A stretch of DNA of 64,000 nucleotides from Roseateles saccharophilus. GTDB taxonomy: Bacteria; Pseudomonadota; Gammaproteobacteria; Burkholderiales; Burkholderiaceae_C. The notes beneath the pieces were generated by a model that did not search any database, had not been told where the DNA came from, and was given only the letters and a program-made list of their open reading frames with translations. The position numbers and the translations under genes were made by a program. Location of the stretch: positions 62,001 through 126,000 of the forward strand of contig NZ_SMBU01000003.1 in the NCBI RefSeq assembly GCF_004342485.1, in the 5' to 3' direction. Of the stretch, positions 9,469 through 20,406 are shown in pieces (position 1 is the first letter of the stretch; every line of letters starts with the position of its first letter).

Positions 9469-9888
9469 TCAATCGACCAGCGCATCCAGCGCCTTCTGGT
9501 AGCGGTTGGCGTGCGAGCGCTCGGCCTTGGCCAGCGTCTCGAACCAGTCCGCGATCTCGTCGAAGCCCTCGTCGCGCGCGGTCTTGGCCATGCCCGGGTA
9601 CATGTCGGTGTACTCGTGGGTCTCGCCGGCCACGGCGGCCTTGAGGTTGTCGCGCGTCGGGCCGATGGGCAGGCCCGTGGCCGGGTCGCCCACGGCCTCG
9701 AGGAATTCCAGATGCCCGTGCGCATGCCCGGTCTCGCCTTCGGCGGTGGAGCGGAACAGCGCGGCCACATCGTTCTGGCCTTCGATGTCGGCCTTGTTCG
9801 CGAAATAGAGGTAGCGGCGGTTGGCCTGGGACTCGCCCGCGAAGGCGTCCTTCAGGTTCTGCTCGGTCTTGCTGCCTTTCAAGCTCAT
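9469..9888 (-). CDS. Rubrerythrin-like ferritin-fold diiron protein (no rubredoxin domain)
   Basis: A 139-residue ferritin-like four-helix protein with the diiron pattern of rubrerythrin: [12 protein letters not shown] near residue 18, then [15 protein letters not shown] near 50-64, and a second pair in the C-terminal half ([21 protein letters not shown]). The normal C-terminal rubredoxin domain is absent, and the protein contains no cysteine at all. It probably acts in peroxide reduction and needs an external electron donor, possibly the HdrD-like protein downstream. First gene of a minus-strand operon. Confidence 0.85.
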   Translation of the reverse strand: MSLKGSKTEQNLKDAFAGESQANRRYLYFANKADIEGQNDVAALFRSTAEGETGHAHGHLEFLEAVGDPATGLPIGPTRDNLKAAVAGETHEYTDMYPGMAKTARDEGFDEIADWFETLAKAERSHANRYQKALDALVD

Positions 9889-9966
9889 TGCAGTCTCCGG
9901 TCGGGGGTGGGGCCCTCACCCTAGCGCGACACGGCCCGGGCTGCAAATACATGCTCTCAATGCAGG

Positions 9967-10807
9967 CTATAGCAGGCCGCTATACCAGCGCAGGCCAAGC
10001 AGATGCCGCGCCAGTTGGTGGGAACGGCCCTGCGGGTCGGCAAGGTCGTGCAGCACGCTGAAATGCTCGCAGCCCGGCAGTTCCTCGCAGACCGGCACGG
10101 CCCCCGCGCGCCCAGGCCGCACGGATCAGCAGGTTCAGGCGGCGAAACTCCTCGCTCTCCTGCGCGCCCACCACGGCCATCAGCGTCTGCGGTGCCGGCG
10201 GCGCCGGGAAATGGATGGGGCTGAGCCGCTGCGCGCTGGCCGCGTCCAGCCGCAGGTCGGCGCTCAGGAAGGGCAGCCCGCACTGCGGCGGGCAGGTCGG
10301 TGCCGACGCGCTTCCAGTCGCAGCAGCTCAGCATCGCCGCCAGATGGCCACCTGCCGAGTGGCCGATGAGGGCGATGCGGCTCGGGTCGCCGCCATGCTC
10401 GGCCGCATGCCGCCAGGCCCAGGCCACGGCCTCGGTCATCAGCATCGCGATGCGCTCGATGCTGGCGCCCGGGCAGAGGTCGTAGTTGGGCACGATGACG
10501 AGAGCGCCCTCGTCCGTGAAGCTGGCCGCCAGGAAGGAGCAGTCCGACTTGTCCAGCGAGCGCAGGTGGCCGCCATGGATGCCGACGAGCACCGGCGCGA
10601 AGCTGCCGGCGAAGGCCGGGCCGGGCGAGAACACATCCGCGTCTGCTTGCCCCCTGGACCGTAACGCAGGTCGAGCTGGCAGCGTGCTCGCTCGCGCACC
10701 ACCGCCGAGGCCTGGGCCCGGCGCGACAGCACCCCGGCGCTGTCGGCCACACTCTGGCGGTTGTTGTACGGGGCTTCGAACCAGGCCGTCGATCTGCGGG
10801 GCGTCAT
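9967..10807 (-). pseudogene. Alpha/beta-hydrolase (kynurenine-formamidase-like), broken by three frameshifts
   Basis: Reading from ATG 10807, the protein continues in three frames. The first runs to about 10640 (ends RYGPGGKQT), the second from there to about 10285 (starts DVFSPGPAFAG, includes the nucleophile motif IGHSAGGHLAAM), then the original sense resumes in a third frame (SADLRLDAASAQRLSPIHF) to a G-run near 10115. After that it shifts again to end with CEHFSVLHDLADPQGRSHQL at the TAG at 9967. Joined, it is a normal alpha/beta-hydrolase of about 280 residues. At least the last shift falls in a G homopolymer, so assembly error is as possible as true decay. Confidence 0.7.
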
Positions 10808-10857
10808 GGCCGGCGCGACAGTAGCCGCCGGCTCAGGCTATACTTATGGACTGCGTG

Positions 10858-10933
<76 letters not shown>

Positions 10934-10973
10934 ACCGATGATCCCGAGCGGTTCCACACCGTCTTAGGAAAGC

Positions 10974-11011
10974 AAAAAAGCCCTTGAGAATCAAAGCTCT
11001 AGGGCTTTTTT
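10974..11011 (+). terminator. Rho-independent terminator downstream of tRNA-Ala
   Basis: A stem built from AAAAAGCCCT and AGGGCTTTTT, extended by TGAG/CTCT pairing around an AATCAAAG loop and followed by a T-run (TTTTTTCTT). It lies 40 bp past the tRNA. A different terminator, at 57062-57090, follows the right-hand tRNA fragment. Confidence 0.85.
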
Positions 11012-11058
11012 CTTACCCGGAACGTCCCTCGTTGCCCTCGGAGATCCGAGTTCACATT

Positions 11059-11114
11059 GCAGTAACTGGCGCAGTAACTGGAAGATTTCCGTCTTCCGAC
11101 CTAAAAGTTACTGC
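11059..11114. repeat. Cluster of GCAGTAACT 9-mers (possible integrase arm sites)
   Basis: GCAGTAACT occurs at 11059-11067 and 11071-11079 as direct repeats, and at 11106-11114 as its inverse AGTTACTGC. One more copy lies at 56963-56971 near the opposite end of the nif block, in the similar context GCAGTAACTTTCGCAG versus GCAGTAACTGGCGCAG. Three copies in 56 bp of GC-rich DNA are unlikely by chance. Arm-type integrase binding sites are the simplest reading, but this is inference. Confidence 0.5.
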
Positions 11115-11150
11115 ATGGCCCAGCACCTCATCCCCTCGATAGCGGCTCGG

Positions 11151-12687
11151 TAGTCGGCCCTGAAGAACTTCCAGAACCCGCATGAACACTGGCATTGCGG
11201 GCGATTGCCGATGGTGGAGATTGCAAGATTGCGGCCCAATCCATACCAGTTCCTTGCAAACTGAATCGAGGTTTGGATGGGCCCGAAGCCGGCGGATGAG
11301 CGCAGCGACCACGACCTGTTCCGCACCGAACTGGTCAACCTGATCGACCAGCGCCACGAGTTGGCCAAGCTGGCCGAGCTGATCGACTGGCCAGCCTTTG
11401 CGCAGCAGTGGGGCTCGCAGTTCGAGTCCACGACGGGGCGCCCGGCGCTGGCGACAAGGCTGATGGCGGCGCTGCTGTACCTCAAGCACGTGTACGCGCT
11501 CAGCGACGAGGACGTGGTCGAGCGCTGGGTCGAGAACCCGTACTGGCAGCACTTTAGCGGCGAGCGCTACTTCCGCCACGAGCTGCCGTGCGATCCGTCT
11601 AGCCTGGTGCGCTGGCGCAAGCGCATCGGCGAGGCGGGTTGCGAATGGCTGCTGGCCCACAGCATCGAGGCGGCCAGCAAAGCCGGTGTGATCAAGCGGC
11701 GCAGCCTGGACACGGTCGTGCTGGACACGACGGTGCAACCCAAGGCGATTGCGCACCCGACCGACAGCCGATTGCTGAACCGCGCACGCGAACAGCTGGT
11801 GGCTGCGGCGCAGGATGCCGGCATCGTGCTGCGCCAGAGCTACGCACGGGTCGGCAAGGCCGCCGAGACGCAGGCCGGGCGCTACGCCCACGCCAAGCAG
11901 TTCAATCGCATGCGACGCGAGATCCGCAAGCTGCGCACCTGGCTGGGTCGGGTCATCCGCGATGTCCAGCGCAAGGCAGCGGCTGTCGGCGGCGAGGTCG
12001 CTGGCGCACTCAAGGACAAGCTCGACATCGCGCAGCGCCTGCATGCGCAGCAGCGCGACTCGAAGAACAAGCTGTACGCACTGCACGCCCCGGAGGTGGA
12101 GTGCCTGGCCAAGGGCATGGCCAGGACGCCTTACGAGTTCGGCGTGAAAGTGTCGGTCGCCGTCACGGCCACGGAGGGGCTGGTGGTGGGCATGCGCTCG
12201 ATGCCCGGCAACCCGTACGACGGCCACACGGTGGACAGCCAGCTCGAGCAGGTCGAGATCCTCACCGGCAAGACACCCAAGATCGCCCTGGCCGACCGCG
12301 GCTACCGCGGCGTCGAGCCTGCGTGTGGGGCGCGGCTGTTGATCAGCCATACGCGGCGACTGCCCAAGCGGCTGAAGAAGCTGCTCAAGCGGCGCCAGGT
12401 GGTCGAGCCCATGATCGGCCACATGAAGGCCGATGGGCTGTTGGGCAAGAACTGGCTCAAGGGTGCGGACGGAGATGCACTGAACGCTCTGCTGTGCGGC
12501 GCCGGGCACAACCTGCGCATGATCCTGCGGCACCTGCGGGTGCTTTATTGCGCCCTGTGGGCCCTGATCGCTATGGCCATCACGCTGGGGATGGAAATGG
12601 CGACGCCAACATCGCGGCTCAACGCTGTGACCTCACGCCGCCCGGCGCTGGCGCGCGGCTGAAAACGAGTTGTTCAGGGCGGACTAA
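11151..12687. mobile_element. IS5-like insertion sequence
   Basis: One transposase gene is bounded by imperfect inverted repeats: left TAGTCGGCCCTGAAGAACT (11151-11169), right end reading inward TAGTCCGCCCTGAACAACT (12687-12669), with 17 of 19 matching. The outermost TA may belong to a short TA-type target duplication, so the element may be 1-3 bp shorter at each side. It inserted close to the left end of the nif island. Confidence 0.75.
11277..12662 (+). CDS. IS5-like DDE transposase
   Basis: A 461-residue DDE transposase. The catalytic acids are readable: first Asp in VLDTTVQPKAIAHPTD (around residue 148), second Asp in ALADRGYRG (around 342), and the Glu in VVEPMIGHMKADGLLGKN (around 382), with the Y-(2)-R-(3)-E-like spacing of IS5-group enzymes. 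An N-terminal helical DNA-binding region (LATRLMAALLYLKHVYALSD) precedes the core. The frame is intact, so the element may be active. The exact subgroup cannot be set without a database comparison. Confidence 0.85.
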   Translation: MGPKPADERSDHDLFRTELVNLIDQRHELAKLAELIDWPAFAQQWGSQFESTTGRPALATRLMAALLYLKHVYALSDEDVVERWVENPYWQHFSGERYFRHELPCDPSSLVRWRKRIGEAGCEWLLAHSIEAASKAGVIKRRSLDTVVLDTTVQPKAIAHPTDSRLLNRAREQLVAAAQDAGIVLRQSYARVGKAAETQAGRYAHAKQFNRMRREIRKLRTWLGRVIRDVQRKAAAVGGEVAGALKDKLDIAQRLHAQQRDSKNKLYALHAPEVECLAKGMARTPYEFGVKVSVAVTATEGLVVGMRSMPGNPYDGHTVDSQLEQVEILTGKTPKIALADRGYRGVEPACGARLLISHTRRLPKRLKKLLKRRQVVEPMIGHMKADGLLGKNWLKGADGDALNALLCGAGHNLRMILRHLRVLYCALWALIAMAITLGMEMATPTSRLNAVTSRRPALARG

Positions 12688-12993
12688 CTAGCTTCATAAC
12701 CAGCGACAGGCCTATCCGCAACGGATTCTGCGGTCGTACCCGACGGCTCGGAGTGGCGCCGACCGAAGCCCACGCTCGGGCTTCGAATGCGGCCATGCTC
12801 CGGCTCGATCACGTCGTGCTTGCGACAAAGCCGACAGTCTAGACATCCACACTTATTGGCTGGCACCGGAGCGGCGTCGGCAAGTGTTTGATCCAGGTCA
12901 GTTTTTCAGGAATCCGCCACGCCTGCGCGGAACTGGCACGCTCCTTGAGTAAGTCAAGGCATCCGCCCCTCGCGCTGCCACCAGGAGCCGTGC
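12688..12993. other. Non-coding region between the IS and iscS
   Basis: About 306 bp without a convincing gene. It holds an 8-bp hairpin (CGAAGCCC/GGGCTTCG near 12768-12789, no T-run) and a weak sigma-54 promoter (12934-12949). It also holds a near-miss NifA site, TGTTTGATCCAGGTCA at 12885-12900, with TCA instead of ACA. A short minus-strand reading frame with a Cys-rich start (12684-12866) was considered and not called. Confidence 0.5.
12934..12949 (+). promoter_or_regulatory. Weak sigma-54 (-24/-12) promoter of the isc operon
   Basis: TGGCACGCTCCTTGAG matches the -24 element (TGGCACG) perfectly and the -12 region partly (TTGAG where TTGCA/T is preferred). It lies 45 bp before the iscS start, beyond a degenerate TGT-N10-TCA. 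NifA control of this operon is therefore plausible but less certain than for nifV, nifB or nifH. Confidence 0.5.
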
Positions 12994-14217
12994 ATGAACC
13001 TCAAGCTCGACGCCAAGCCGATCTACCTCGACTACGCCGCCACCACGCCGGTGGACCCGCGTGTGGTGCATGCCATGGTGCCCTTTCTGTACGAGAACTT
13101 CGGCAACCCGGCGTCGCGCAGCCATGCCTATGGTTGGGCCGCCGAGGAGGCGGTCGAGATCGCCCGCGAGCACGTGGCCAAGCTCATCGGCGCCGATGCA
13201 CGCGAGATCGTCTGGACCTCCGGCGCCACCGAGTCCAACAACCTCGCTATCAAGGGCGCAGCCCAGTTCTACAAGACGCGTGGCAAGCACCTGATCACGG
13301 TCAAGACCGAGCACAAGGCCGTGCTCGACACCATGCGCGAGCTCGAGCGCGAGGGCTTCGAGGTGAGCTACCTCGACGTGCTGCCCAACGGCCTCGTCGA
13401 CCTGGACGTTCTGCGTCAGGCGCTGCGCCCCGACACCATCCTCGTCTCGATCATGGCCGTCAACAACGAGATCGGCGTGGTGCAGGACATCGCCGCCATC
13501 GGCGAACTGCTGCGCGGCCGCGGCATCCTCTTCCATGTCGACGCCGCGCAGGCCGCCGGCAAAATCCCGCTGGACCTGGCCACGCTCAAGGTCGACCTGA
13601 TGAGCCTGTCGGCCCACAAGATCTACGGCCCCAAGGGTATCGGCGCGCTGTACGTGCGGCGCAAGCCCCGGGTGCGCATTGAAGCGCAGATCCACGGCGG
13701 CGGCCACGAGCGCGGCATGCGCTCCGGCACCCTGCCCACGCACCAGATCGTCGGCATGGGCGAGGCCTACCGCCTGGCGCACGATGGCATGGCGGCGGAG
13801 AACGAGCGCATCCGCATGCTGCGCGACCGGCTGCTGCAGGGGCTCTCGGCCATCCCCGAGATCCGCATCAACGGCGACATGGAGCGCCGCGTGCCGCACA
13901 ACCTCAACATCAGCTTCACCTTCGTCGAGGGTGAGTCGCTGCTGATGGGCATGAAGGGCATCGCCGTGTCCTCGGGATCGGCCTGCACCTCGGCCAGCCT
14001 GGAGCCAAGCTATGTGCTGCGCGCACTCGGCCTGCCCGACGAGGTGGCCCACAGCTCCATCCGCTTCTCCATCGGCCGCTACACCACGCCCGCCCACGTC
14101 GACACCGCCGTGCAGCGCGTCACCGAAACCGTGCTGCGCCTGCGCGAGCTGAGCCCGCTTTGGGACCTTCACTGCGCCGGTGTGGACCTCAACACCGTCC
14201 AGTGGGCCGAGCACTGA
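12994..14217 (+). CDS. iscS: Cysteine desulfurase IscS (nif-island copy)
   Basis: A 407-residue PLP enzyme that takes sulfur from L-cysteine for Fe-S assembly. The PLP lysine lies in [12 protein letters not shown] (around residue 210) and the catalytic Cys in [17 protein letters not shown] (around 331). The C-terminus, [21 protein letters not shown] in outline, is of the IscS rather than the NifS type. It heads an isc-type operon (iscU 18 bp downstream). A separate NifS lies at 32419-33573, so the island carries two desulfurases. The ATG at 12994 follows CAGGAGCC. Confidence 0.93.
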   Translation: MNLKLDAKPIYLDYAATTPVDPRVVHAMVPFLYENFGNPASRSHAYGWAAEEAVEIAREHVAKLIGADAREIVWTSGATESNNLAIKGAAQFYKTRGKHLITVKTEHKAVLDTMRELEREGFEVSYLDVLPNGLVDLDVLRQALRPDTILVSIMAVNNEIGVVQDIAAIGELLRGRGILFHVDAAQAAGKIPLDLATLKVDLMSLSAHKIYGPKGIGALYVRRKPRVRIEAQIHGGGHERGMRSGTLPTHQIVGMGEAYRLAHDGMAAENERIRMLRDRLLQGLSAIPEIRINGDMERRVPHNLNISFTFVEGESLLMGMKGIAVSSGSACTSASLEPSYVLRALGLPDEVAHSSIRFSIGRYTTPAHVDTAVQRVTETVLRLRELSPLWDLHCAGVDLNTVQWAEH

Positions 14218-14235
14218 ACACGAACGGAGCTTTCC

Positions 14236-14667
14236 ATGGCGTACAGCGACAAGGTCATCGACCATTACGAAAACCCCCGCAACGTCGGCACCTTCCAGAC
14301 CGAGGACGCCGACGTGGGCACTGGCATGGTCGGCGCGCCGGCCTGCGGCGACGTGATGAAGCTGCAGATCAAGGTCAACCCCGCCACCGGCCTCATCGAG
14401 GACGCAAAGTTCAAGACCTACGGCTGCGGCTCAGCCATCGCGTCGAGCTCCCTCGTGACCGAGTGGGTCAAGGGCAAGAGTCTGGACCAGGCCCTGGCGA
14501 TCAAGAACACCGCCATCGCCGAGGAACTGGCCCTGCCGCCGGTCAAGATCCACTGCTCCATCCTGGCCGAGGACGCCATCAAGGCCGCGGTCGCGGATTA
14601 CCGCCAACGCCGTGGCGAGGTGACCGAGCAGCCCGCCTGTTCCCCCGTGCAGGCCGCCACCGCCTGA
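14236..14667 (+). CDS. iscU: Fe-S scaffold protein IscU (nif-island copy)
   Basis: A 143-residue scaffold on which IscS sulfur and iron are assembled into clusters. The three ligand cysteines are present: [10 protein letters not shown] (around 36), [11 protein letters not shown] (around 63) and KIHCSILAE (around 106). The HscA-recognition motif LPPVK stands just before the last Cys. It is about 15 residues longer than typical IscU because of an Ala/Pro/Cys-containing tail. NifU itself is absent from the window, so this protein probably serves nitrogenase maturation. Confidence 0.93.
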   Translation: MAYSDKVIDHYENPRNVGTFQTEDADVGTGMVGAPACGDVMKLQIKVNPATGLIEDAKFKTYGCGSAIASSSLVTEWVKGKSLDQALAIKNTAIAEELALPPVKIHCSILAEDAIKAAVADYRQRRGEVTEQPACSPVQAATA

Positions 14668-14699
14668 CGCCCCGCCCCCAACCTGCCCAGGAGCACGCC

Positions 14700-15119
14700 A
14701 TGTCCACCTGTCAGTCCCACGCTGCCGGCTCGTCCTGCGCCAGCTCGGCCAGCCTGCCACTCGCCACGCCCTTCACGCTGCCCGAGGGTGCCGCACCCAT
14801 CAAGGTCAGCGACGCTGTCGTCTCCAAGGTCAGCGTCATGCTCGCCGAAGAAGGTGACCCCAACCTCAAGCTGCGCATCTTCGTGACGGGCGGGGGCTGC
14901 TCGGGCTTCCAGTACGGCTTCGCCTTCGACGAGGAGAGCAAAGCGGACGACACCTGCGTCGAAGCCGGCTCGCTCAAGGTCATCGTCGACGCGAGCAGCC
15001 TGCAGTTCATGTTGGGTGCCGAGATCGACTACGAGGAGAGCCTCGAAGGCTCGCGCTTCGTGATCCGCAACCCGAACGCGGCCAGCACCTGTGGCTGCGG
15101 CAGTTCCTTCTCGGTATGA
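14700..15119 (+). CDS. A-type Fe-S carrier (IscA/ErpA-like), first copy
   Basis: A 139-residue A-type carrier with the three conserved cysteines: [11 protein letters not shown] and the C-terminal [11 protein letters not shown]. An N-terminal extension of about 35 residues rich in Ser, Ala and Cys is unusual; the rest resembles ErpA. It delivers preassembled clusters to apo-proteins. The second A-type gene begins 14 bp downstream, giving a tandem pair inside the isc operon. Confidence 0.88.
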   Translation: MSTCQSHAAGSSCASSASLPLATPFTLPEGAAPIKVSDAVVSKVSVMLAEEGDPNLKLRIFVTGGGCSGFQYGFAFDEESKADDTCVEAGSLKVIVDASSLQFMLGAEIDYEESLEGSRFVIRNPNAASTCGCGSSFSV

Positions 15120-15132
15120 CGGGAGTTCTGCC

Positions 15133-15456
15133 ATGAGTCTCACCGTCACCCCCAAGGCCGCCCGCCAGATCGAGAAGGCCCTGGCGCAACGCGGCGGCGG
15201 CTTCGGGCTGCGCATCGCCGTCAAGACCAGCGGTTGCTCCGGCTATGCCTATGCGCTGGAGTTCGCCGAAGCACCGGCACCGGAAGATCACGAGTTCCGG
15301 AGCGAAGGCGTGACACTGCTCGTCGACGCGCGCAGCCTGCCCATGGTGGACGGCACGCAGCTCGACTGGGTGCGCGAGGGCCTGAACGAAGGCTTTAAGT
15401 TCCACAACCCCAACGCCACCGCCAATTGCGGCTGTGGCGAGAGCTTCGCTGTCTAG
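15133..15456 (+). CDS. iscA: A-type Fe-S carrier IscA, second copy
   Basis: A 107-residue protein of canonical IscA size, with the ligand cysteines in [14 protein letters not shown] (around 35) and [10 protein letters not shown] at the C-terminus. It lies between the first A-type gene and hscA, as in standard isc operons. Function: cluster transfer or iron donation within the ISC pathway. A third A-type protein is encoded at 29602-30003, after fdxN. Confidence 0.92.
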   Translation: MSLTVTPKAARQIEKALAQRGGGFGLRIAVKTSGCSGYAYALEFAEAPAPEDHEFRSEGVTLLVDARSLPMVDGTQLDWVREGLNEGFKFHNPNATANCGCGESFAV

Positions 15457-15479
15457 CCTGCCGATCGGGGAGTCCCACC

Positions 15480-17390
<1,911 letters not shown>

Positions 17391-17402
17391 GCAGGATCGC
17401 GA

Positions 17403-17846
17403 ATGAGCCCCGCAACGACGACGCCCCCTGGCGCCCGCAGCACCATAGCCGCAGCCACCGAGGTGACCGTGCGGCCCCACGCCGAGCACTGCCCCGAGGG
17501 CCTGCAGTTCGCGGCACGGCCCGGCCGCAAGCTCGTGGACGAGCTGCTGCAGGCCGGCATCGCCATCGAGCATGCCTGCGAGAAGGTCGGCGCCTGCGCC
17601 ACCTGCCACGTCCACGTGCGCAGCGGCGGCGAGGCCCTGACGCCGGCCGACGACGAGGAAGAAGACCAGCTCGACGACGCCTGGGGCGTGGACGCGCAGT
17701 CGCGCCTCGCCTGCTGCGTGAAGGTGCGCGGCGCGGCCTTGGTCATCGAGCTGCCGCGCTACACCAAGAACCACGCCCGCGAGAAGCAGGCCTCTGCGCC
17801 TGTCACCCTCTCAGCCCCTCGCGCCGCCTCGCGACCGAGGGGCTGA
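17403..17846 (+). CDS. fdx: [2Fe-2S] ferredoxin, isc type
   Basis: A 147-residue adrenodoxin-like ferredoxin with ligands C-X5-C-X2-C in HACEKVGACATCHVHV and the fourth Cys in RLACCVKV. It provides electrons for Fe-S assembly in the ISC system. It is longer than usual (about 112), with an N-terminal extension of about 20 residues and an Ala/Arg-rich tail. It ends the isc operon; a sigma-54 promoter for nifV lies in the 166-bp gap that follows. Confidence 0.88.
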   Translation: MSPATTTPPGARSTIAAATEVTVRPHAEHCPEGLQFAARPGRKLVDELLQAGIAIEHACEKVGACATCHVHVRSGGEALTPADDEEEDQLDDAWGVDAQSRLACCVKVRGAALVIELPRYTKNHAREKQASAPVTLSAPRAASRPRG

Positions 17847-17871
17847 TGCTTTGTGGCGCGCCGCGACCGCA

Positions 17872-17887
17872 TGTCGACAAGCCAACA
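17872..17887 (+). promoter_or_regulatory. NifA upstream activator site before nifV
   Basis: TGTCGACAAGCCAACA is an exact TGT-N10-ACA NifA site, 77 bp upstream of the nifV -24 element. Confidence 0.8.
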
Positions 17888-17963
17888 ATCGACACACGTC
17901 ACGGCAGCCTCGGCGGCAGCAAGAAAATCCCGGCGAATCAATGGCTTAGAGACGACACCGGCA

Positions 17964-17979
17964 TGGCACAGCCTTTGCG
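17964..17979 (+). promoter_or_regulatory. Sigma-54 promoter of nifV-nifW-fixABCX
   Basis: TGGCACAGCCTTTGCG has the invariant GG and GC 12 bp apart and a full TGGCAC/TTGC match. Transcription would start near 17990, upstream of the nifV ATG at 18013 and downstream of an in-frame ATG at 17980, which therefore cannot be the start. Confidence 0.85.
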
Positions 17980-18012
17980 ATGCATGAGGCAGGACACCCT
18001 GCACCGCCCATC

Positions 18013-19167
18013 ATGCCCACCGCCTCCTCCCCCTGGCCCTGCACGCTGAACGACACCACGCTGCGCGATGGCGAACAGACGGCCGGCGTGGCCTTCTCCC
18101 GCGACGAGAAGCTGGCCATCGCCCGCGCGCTGGACGAGGCCGGCGTGCCAGAACTGGAGATCGGCATCGCGGCCATGGGCACACAGGAGATCGACACACT
18201 GCGCGCCCTCACCCACGCCGGGCTGCGGGCCCGCACCATGGTCTGGGCGCGCATGTCGCAGTTCGACCTGAAAAGCGCCGCCGCCTGCGACGCCGACATC
18301 GTGCACCTGTCGGTGCCGGTGTCGGACCAGCAGCTCACCCACAAGCTCGGCCGCGACCGCGCCTGGGCGCTGGCCACGGTGCAGCGCTGCGTCAGCGACG
18401 CCCGCGAGGCCGGGCTGGTGCCCAGCGTCGGTCTGGAGGACGCCTCGCGGGCCGACATGGACTTTCTCGCTCAGGTGGCCGAGACCGCGCAGATGGCCGG
18501 CGCCATCCGCCTGCGCTTCGCCGACACCCTGGGCCTGCTCGACCCCTTCAGTACCCACGAGCGCATCGCCAAGCTGCGCACGGCCACCGACCTCGACATC
18601 GAGATCCATGCCCACAACGATCTCGGCCTGGCCACTGCCAACACACTGGCCGCCCTGCGCGCCGGCGCCACCCATGCCAGCACCACGGTCAACGGCCTGG
18701 GCGAGCGCGCCGGCAACGCAGCGCTGGAGGAAGTGGTGATGGGCTTGCGGCATCTCCACGGCATCGAGTGTGGCGTGGACAGCCGCGCACTCGTGGGCCT
18801 GTCGCAGCGCGTTGCCCTGGCCTCGGGCCGGCCCGTGCCGGCGGGCAAGAGCATCGTCGGCGAGGCGGTGTTCTCGCACGAGTCCGGCATCCACGTCGAC
18901 GGCCTGCTGAAGGACCCGCGCAACTACCAGCCCTTCGACCCCGCCGAGCTGGGGCGCAGCCATGCGCTGGTCCTGGGCAAGCACAGCGGCTCGGCCGGCC
19001 TGCGCCGCGAGCTGCAGCGCCTGGAGCTGCCGGTGCGCGACGACGTGATCGAGCCGCTGCTCGCCCGAGTGCGCGAGCACGCCACACAGACCAAGCGACA
19101 ACTCGACGGCGTTGAGCTGCGCCGCCTCATCTCGGAAGTCGCGGCCCGACAGCCGCACCTCGCCTGA
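18013..19167 (+). CDS. nifV: Homocitrate synthase NifV
   Basis: A 384-residue enzyme that condenses acetyl-CoA with 2-oxoglutarate to make homocitrate, the organic ligand of FeMo-co. The family signature [18 protein letters not shown] is near the N-terminus, and the metal-binding HAHNDLGLA and the GLGERAGNA motif follow. The start ATG was chosen because it lies just downstream of the predicted sigma-54 transcription start. Length matches NifV (about 380). It leads the nifW-fixABCX group. Confidence 0.95.
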   Translation: MPTASSPWPCTLNDTTLRDGEQTAGVAFSRDEKLAIARALDEAGVPELEIGIAAMGTQEIDTLRALTHAGLRARTMVWARMSQFDLKSAAACDADIVHLSVPVSDQQLTHKLGRDRAWALATVQRCVSDAREAGLVPSVGLEDASRADMDFLAQVAETAQMAGAIRLRFADTLGLLDPFSTHERIAKLRTATDLDIEIHAHNDLGLATANTLAALRAGATHASTTVNGLGERAGNAALEEVVMGLRHLHGIECGVDSRALVGLSQRVALASGRPVPAGKSIVGEAVFSHESGIHVDGLLKDPRNYQPFDPAELGRSHALVLGKHSGSAGLRRELQRLELPVRDDVIEPLLARVREHATQTKRQLDGVELRRLISEVAARQPHLA

Positions 19168-19179
19168 AGGAGACCCACC

Positions 19180-19515
19180 ATGGACCTGATGCAACAACTC
19201 AAGGCCCTGTCCAGCGCCAACGAGTTCCTGGAGTTCTTCGGCATCGCCTATGACGAACGCGTCGTCAACGTGAACCGCCTGCACATCCTCAAGCGCTTCT
19301 ACCAGTACCTGCGCCGCGCCGAGGGCCTGACCGGGCTGGACGAGGTGGCGCTCTTCCGCCGCTACCGCGAGATGCTGAACCAGGCCTACCAGGACTTCAC
19401 CACCTCCACGGCCTACCACGAGAAGGTGTTCAAAGTCTTCCAGGATGCCGAAGGTCGGCAGCACGTCTCGCTCGACAGCCTGCGCCAGAGCCTGCCAGGC
19501 CGAGCCGCGGCCTGA
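19180..19515 (+). CDS. nifW: Nitrogenase-stabilizing/protective protein NifW
   Basis: A 111-residue NifW, a small helical protein that associates with MoFe protein and is linked to its protection from oxygen or to its maturation. The recognisable stretch SANEFLEFFGIAYDERVVNV is at residues 13-32. The start follows GAAGGAGACC, 12 bp after nifV. It sits between nifV and fixA, a common arrangement in alpha- and betaproteobacterial nif clusters. Confidence 0.92.
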   Translation: MDLMQQLKALSSANEFLEFFGIAYDERVVNVNRLHILKRFYQYLRRAEGLTGLDEVALFRRYREMLNQAYQDFTTSTAYHEKVFKVFQDAEGRQHVSLDSLRQSLPGRAAA

Positions 19516-19538
19516 ACCGAGAACCCGAGGAGCACCTC

Positions 19539-20387
19539 ATGCACATCGTCGTCTGCATCAAGCAGGTTCCGGACTCGGCGCAGATCCGCGTCCACCCCGT
19601 CACCAACACCATCATGCGCCAGGGGGTGCCGGCCATCGTCAACCCCTACGACCTCTTCGCGCTCGAGGAGGCGCTGCGCCTGAAGGACCAGTTCGGTGGG
19701 CGTGTCACCATGCTCTGCATGGGGCCGCCGCAGGCCGAGGACGCACTGCGCAAATGCCTGAGCTTCGGGGCGACCGACGCCATCCTCGTCACGGATCGCG
19801 CCTTCGCCGGTGCCGACACGCTGGCGACCAGCTATGCCCTGGCCGCGGCCATCCGCAAGATTGGCCAGGAGCAGGCGGTGGACCTGGTGTTCACCGGCAA
19901 GCAGACCATCGACGGCGACACCGCCCAGGTCGGCCCCGGCGTGGCCAAGCGACTGGGGCTGAACCTGCTGACCTACGTGAGCCGCATCGTCGAGGTGGAC
20001 CTCGACGCTCGTCGCATCCAGGTGGAGCGCCGCGCCGAAGGCGGTGTGCAGCTGCTCGACACCACGCTGCCCAGCCTCATCACCATGCTCGAAGGCACGA
20101 ACGAGATGCGCTTCGCGACCATGGAGGACATGCTGCGCGCCGCCCGCTGCACGGTGCGCAAGTGGAACAAGGACGACGCCGGCATCGAGGACATCACCAA
20201 GATCGGCCTCAAGGGCTCGCCCACCATCGTCAGCAAGGTCTTCGGCCCCAAGCCCCGCAGCGAGAAGGCCGACATGCAGGTCGTCTCTGACTCCAGCGTC
20301 AACGACGTCTGCCTCAACCTCATCCAGAAGATCTTCACCACGCACTCCACGCTGGAGGAAGAGACCGTGGAACGCCTGTCCGCCTGA
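19539..20387 (+). CDS. fixA: Electron transfer flavoprotein beta-type subunit FixA
   Basis: A 282-residue EtfB homologue, part of the FixABCX membrane complex that bifurcates electrons from NADH to ferredoxin/flavodoxin and quinone, supplying nitrogenase. Family features include [20 protein letters not shown] at the N-terminus and the nucleotide-binding [16 protein letters not shown] segment. It is preceded by CCGAGGAGC. Length is typical (about 280). fixB begins 19 bp downstream. Confidence 0.95.
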   Translation: MHIVVCIKQVPDSAQIRVHPVTNTIMRQGVPAIVNPYDLFALEEALRLKDQFGGRVTMLCMGPPQAEDALRKCLSFGATDAILVTDRAFAGADTLATSYALAAAIRKIGQEQAVDLVFTGKQTIDGDTAQVGPGVAKRLGLNLLTYVSRIVEVDLDARRIQVERRAEGGVQLLDTTLPSLITMLEGTNEMRFATMEDMLRAARCTVRKWNKDDAGIEDITKIGLKGSPTIVSKVFGPKPRSEKADMQVVSDSSVNDVCLNLIQKIFTTHSTLEEETVERLSA

Positions 20388-20406
20388 ACGCGCAAGGAGA
20401 AGCCCG

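Noticed and set aside
11052-11150. Possible C-terminal remnant of an integrase on the minus strand next to tRNA-Ala
   Set aside because: The translated stretch between 11052 and the IS is short and has no catalytic Tyr context I can identify.
12684-12866. Minus-strand 60-codon frame with a Cys-rich start (CGCLDCRLCRKHD)
   Set aside because: It begins at GTG without a ribosome-binding site, stops at the IS edge, and matches no family I recognise. It could be a gene remnant cut by the IS, but the evidence is too thin.
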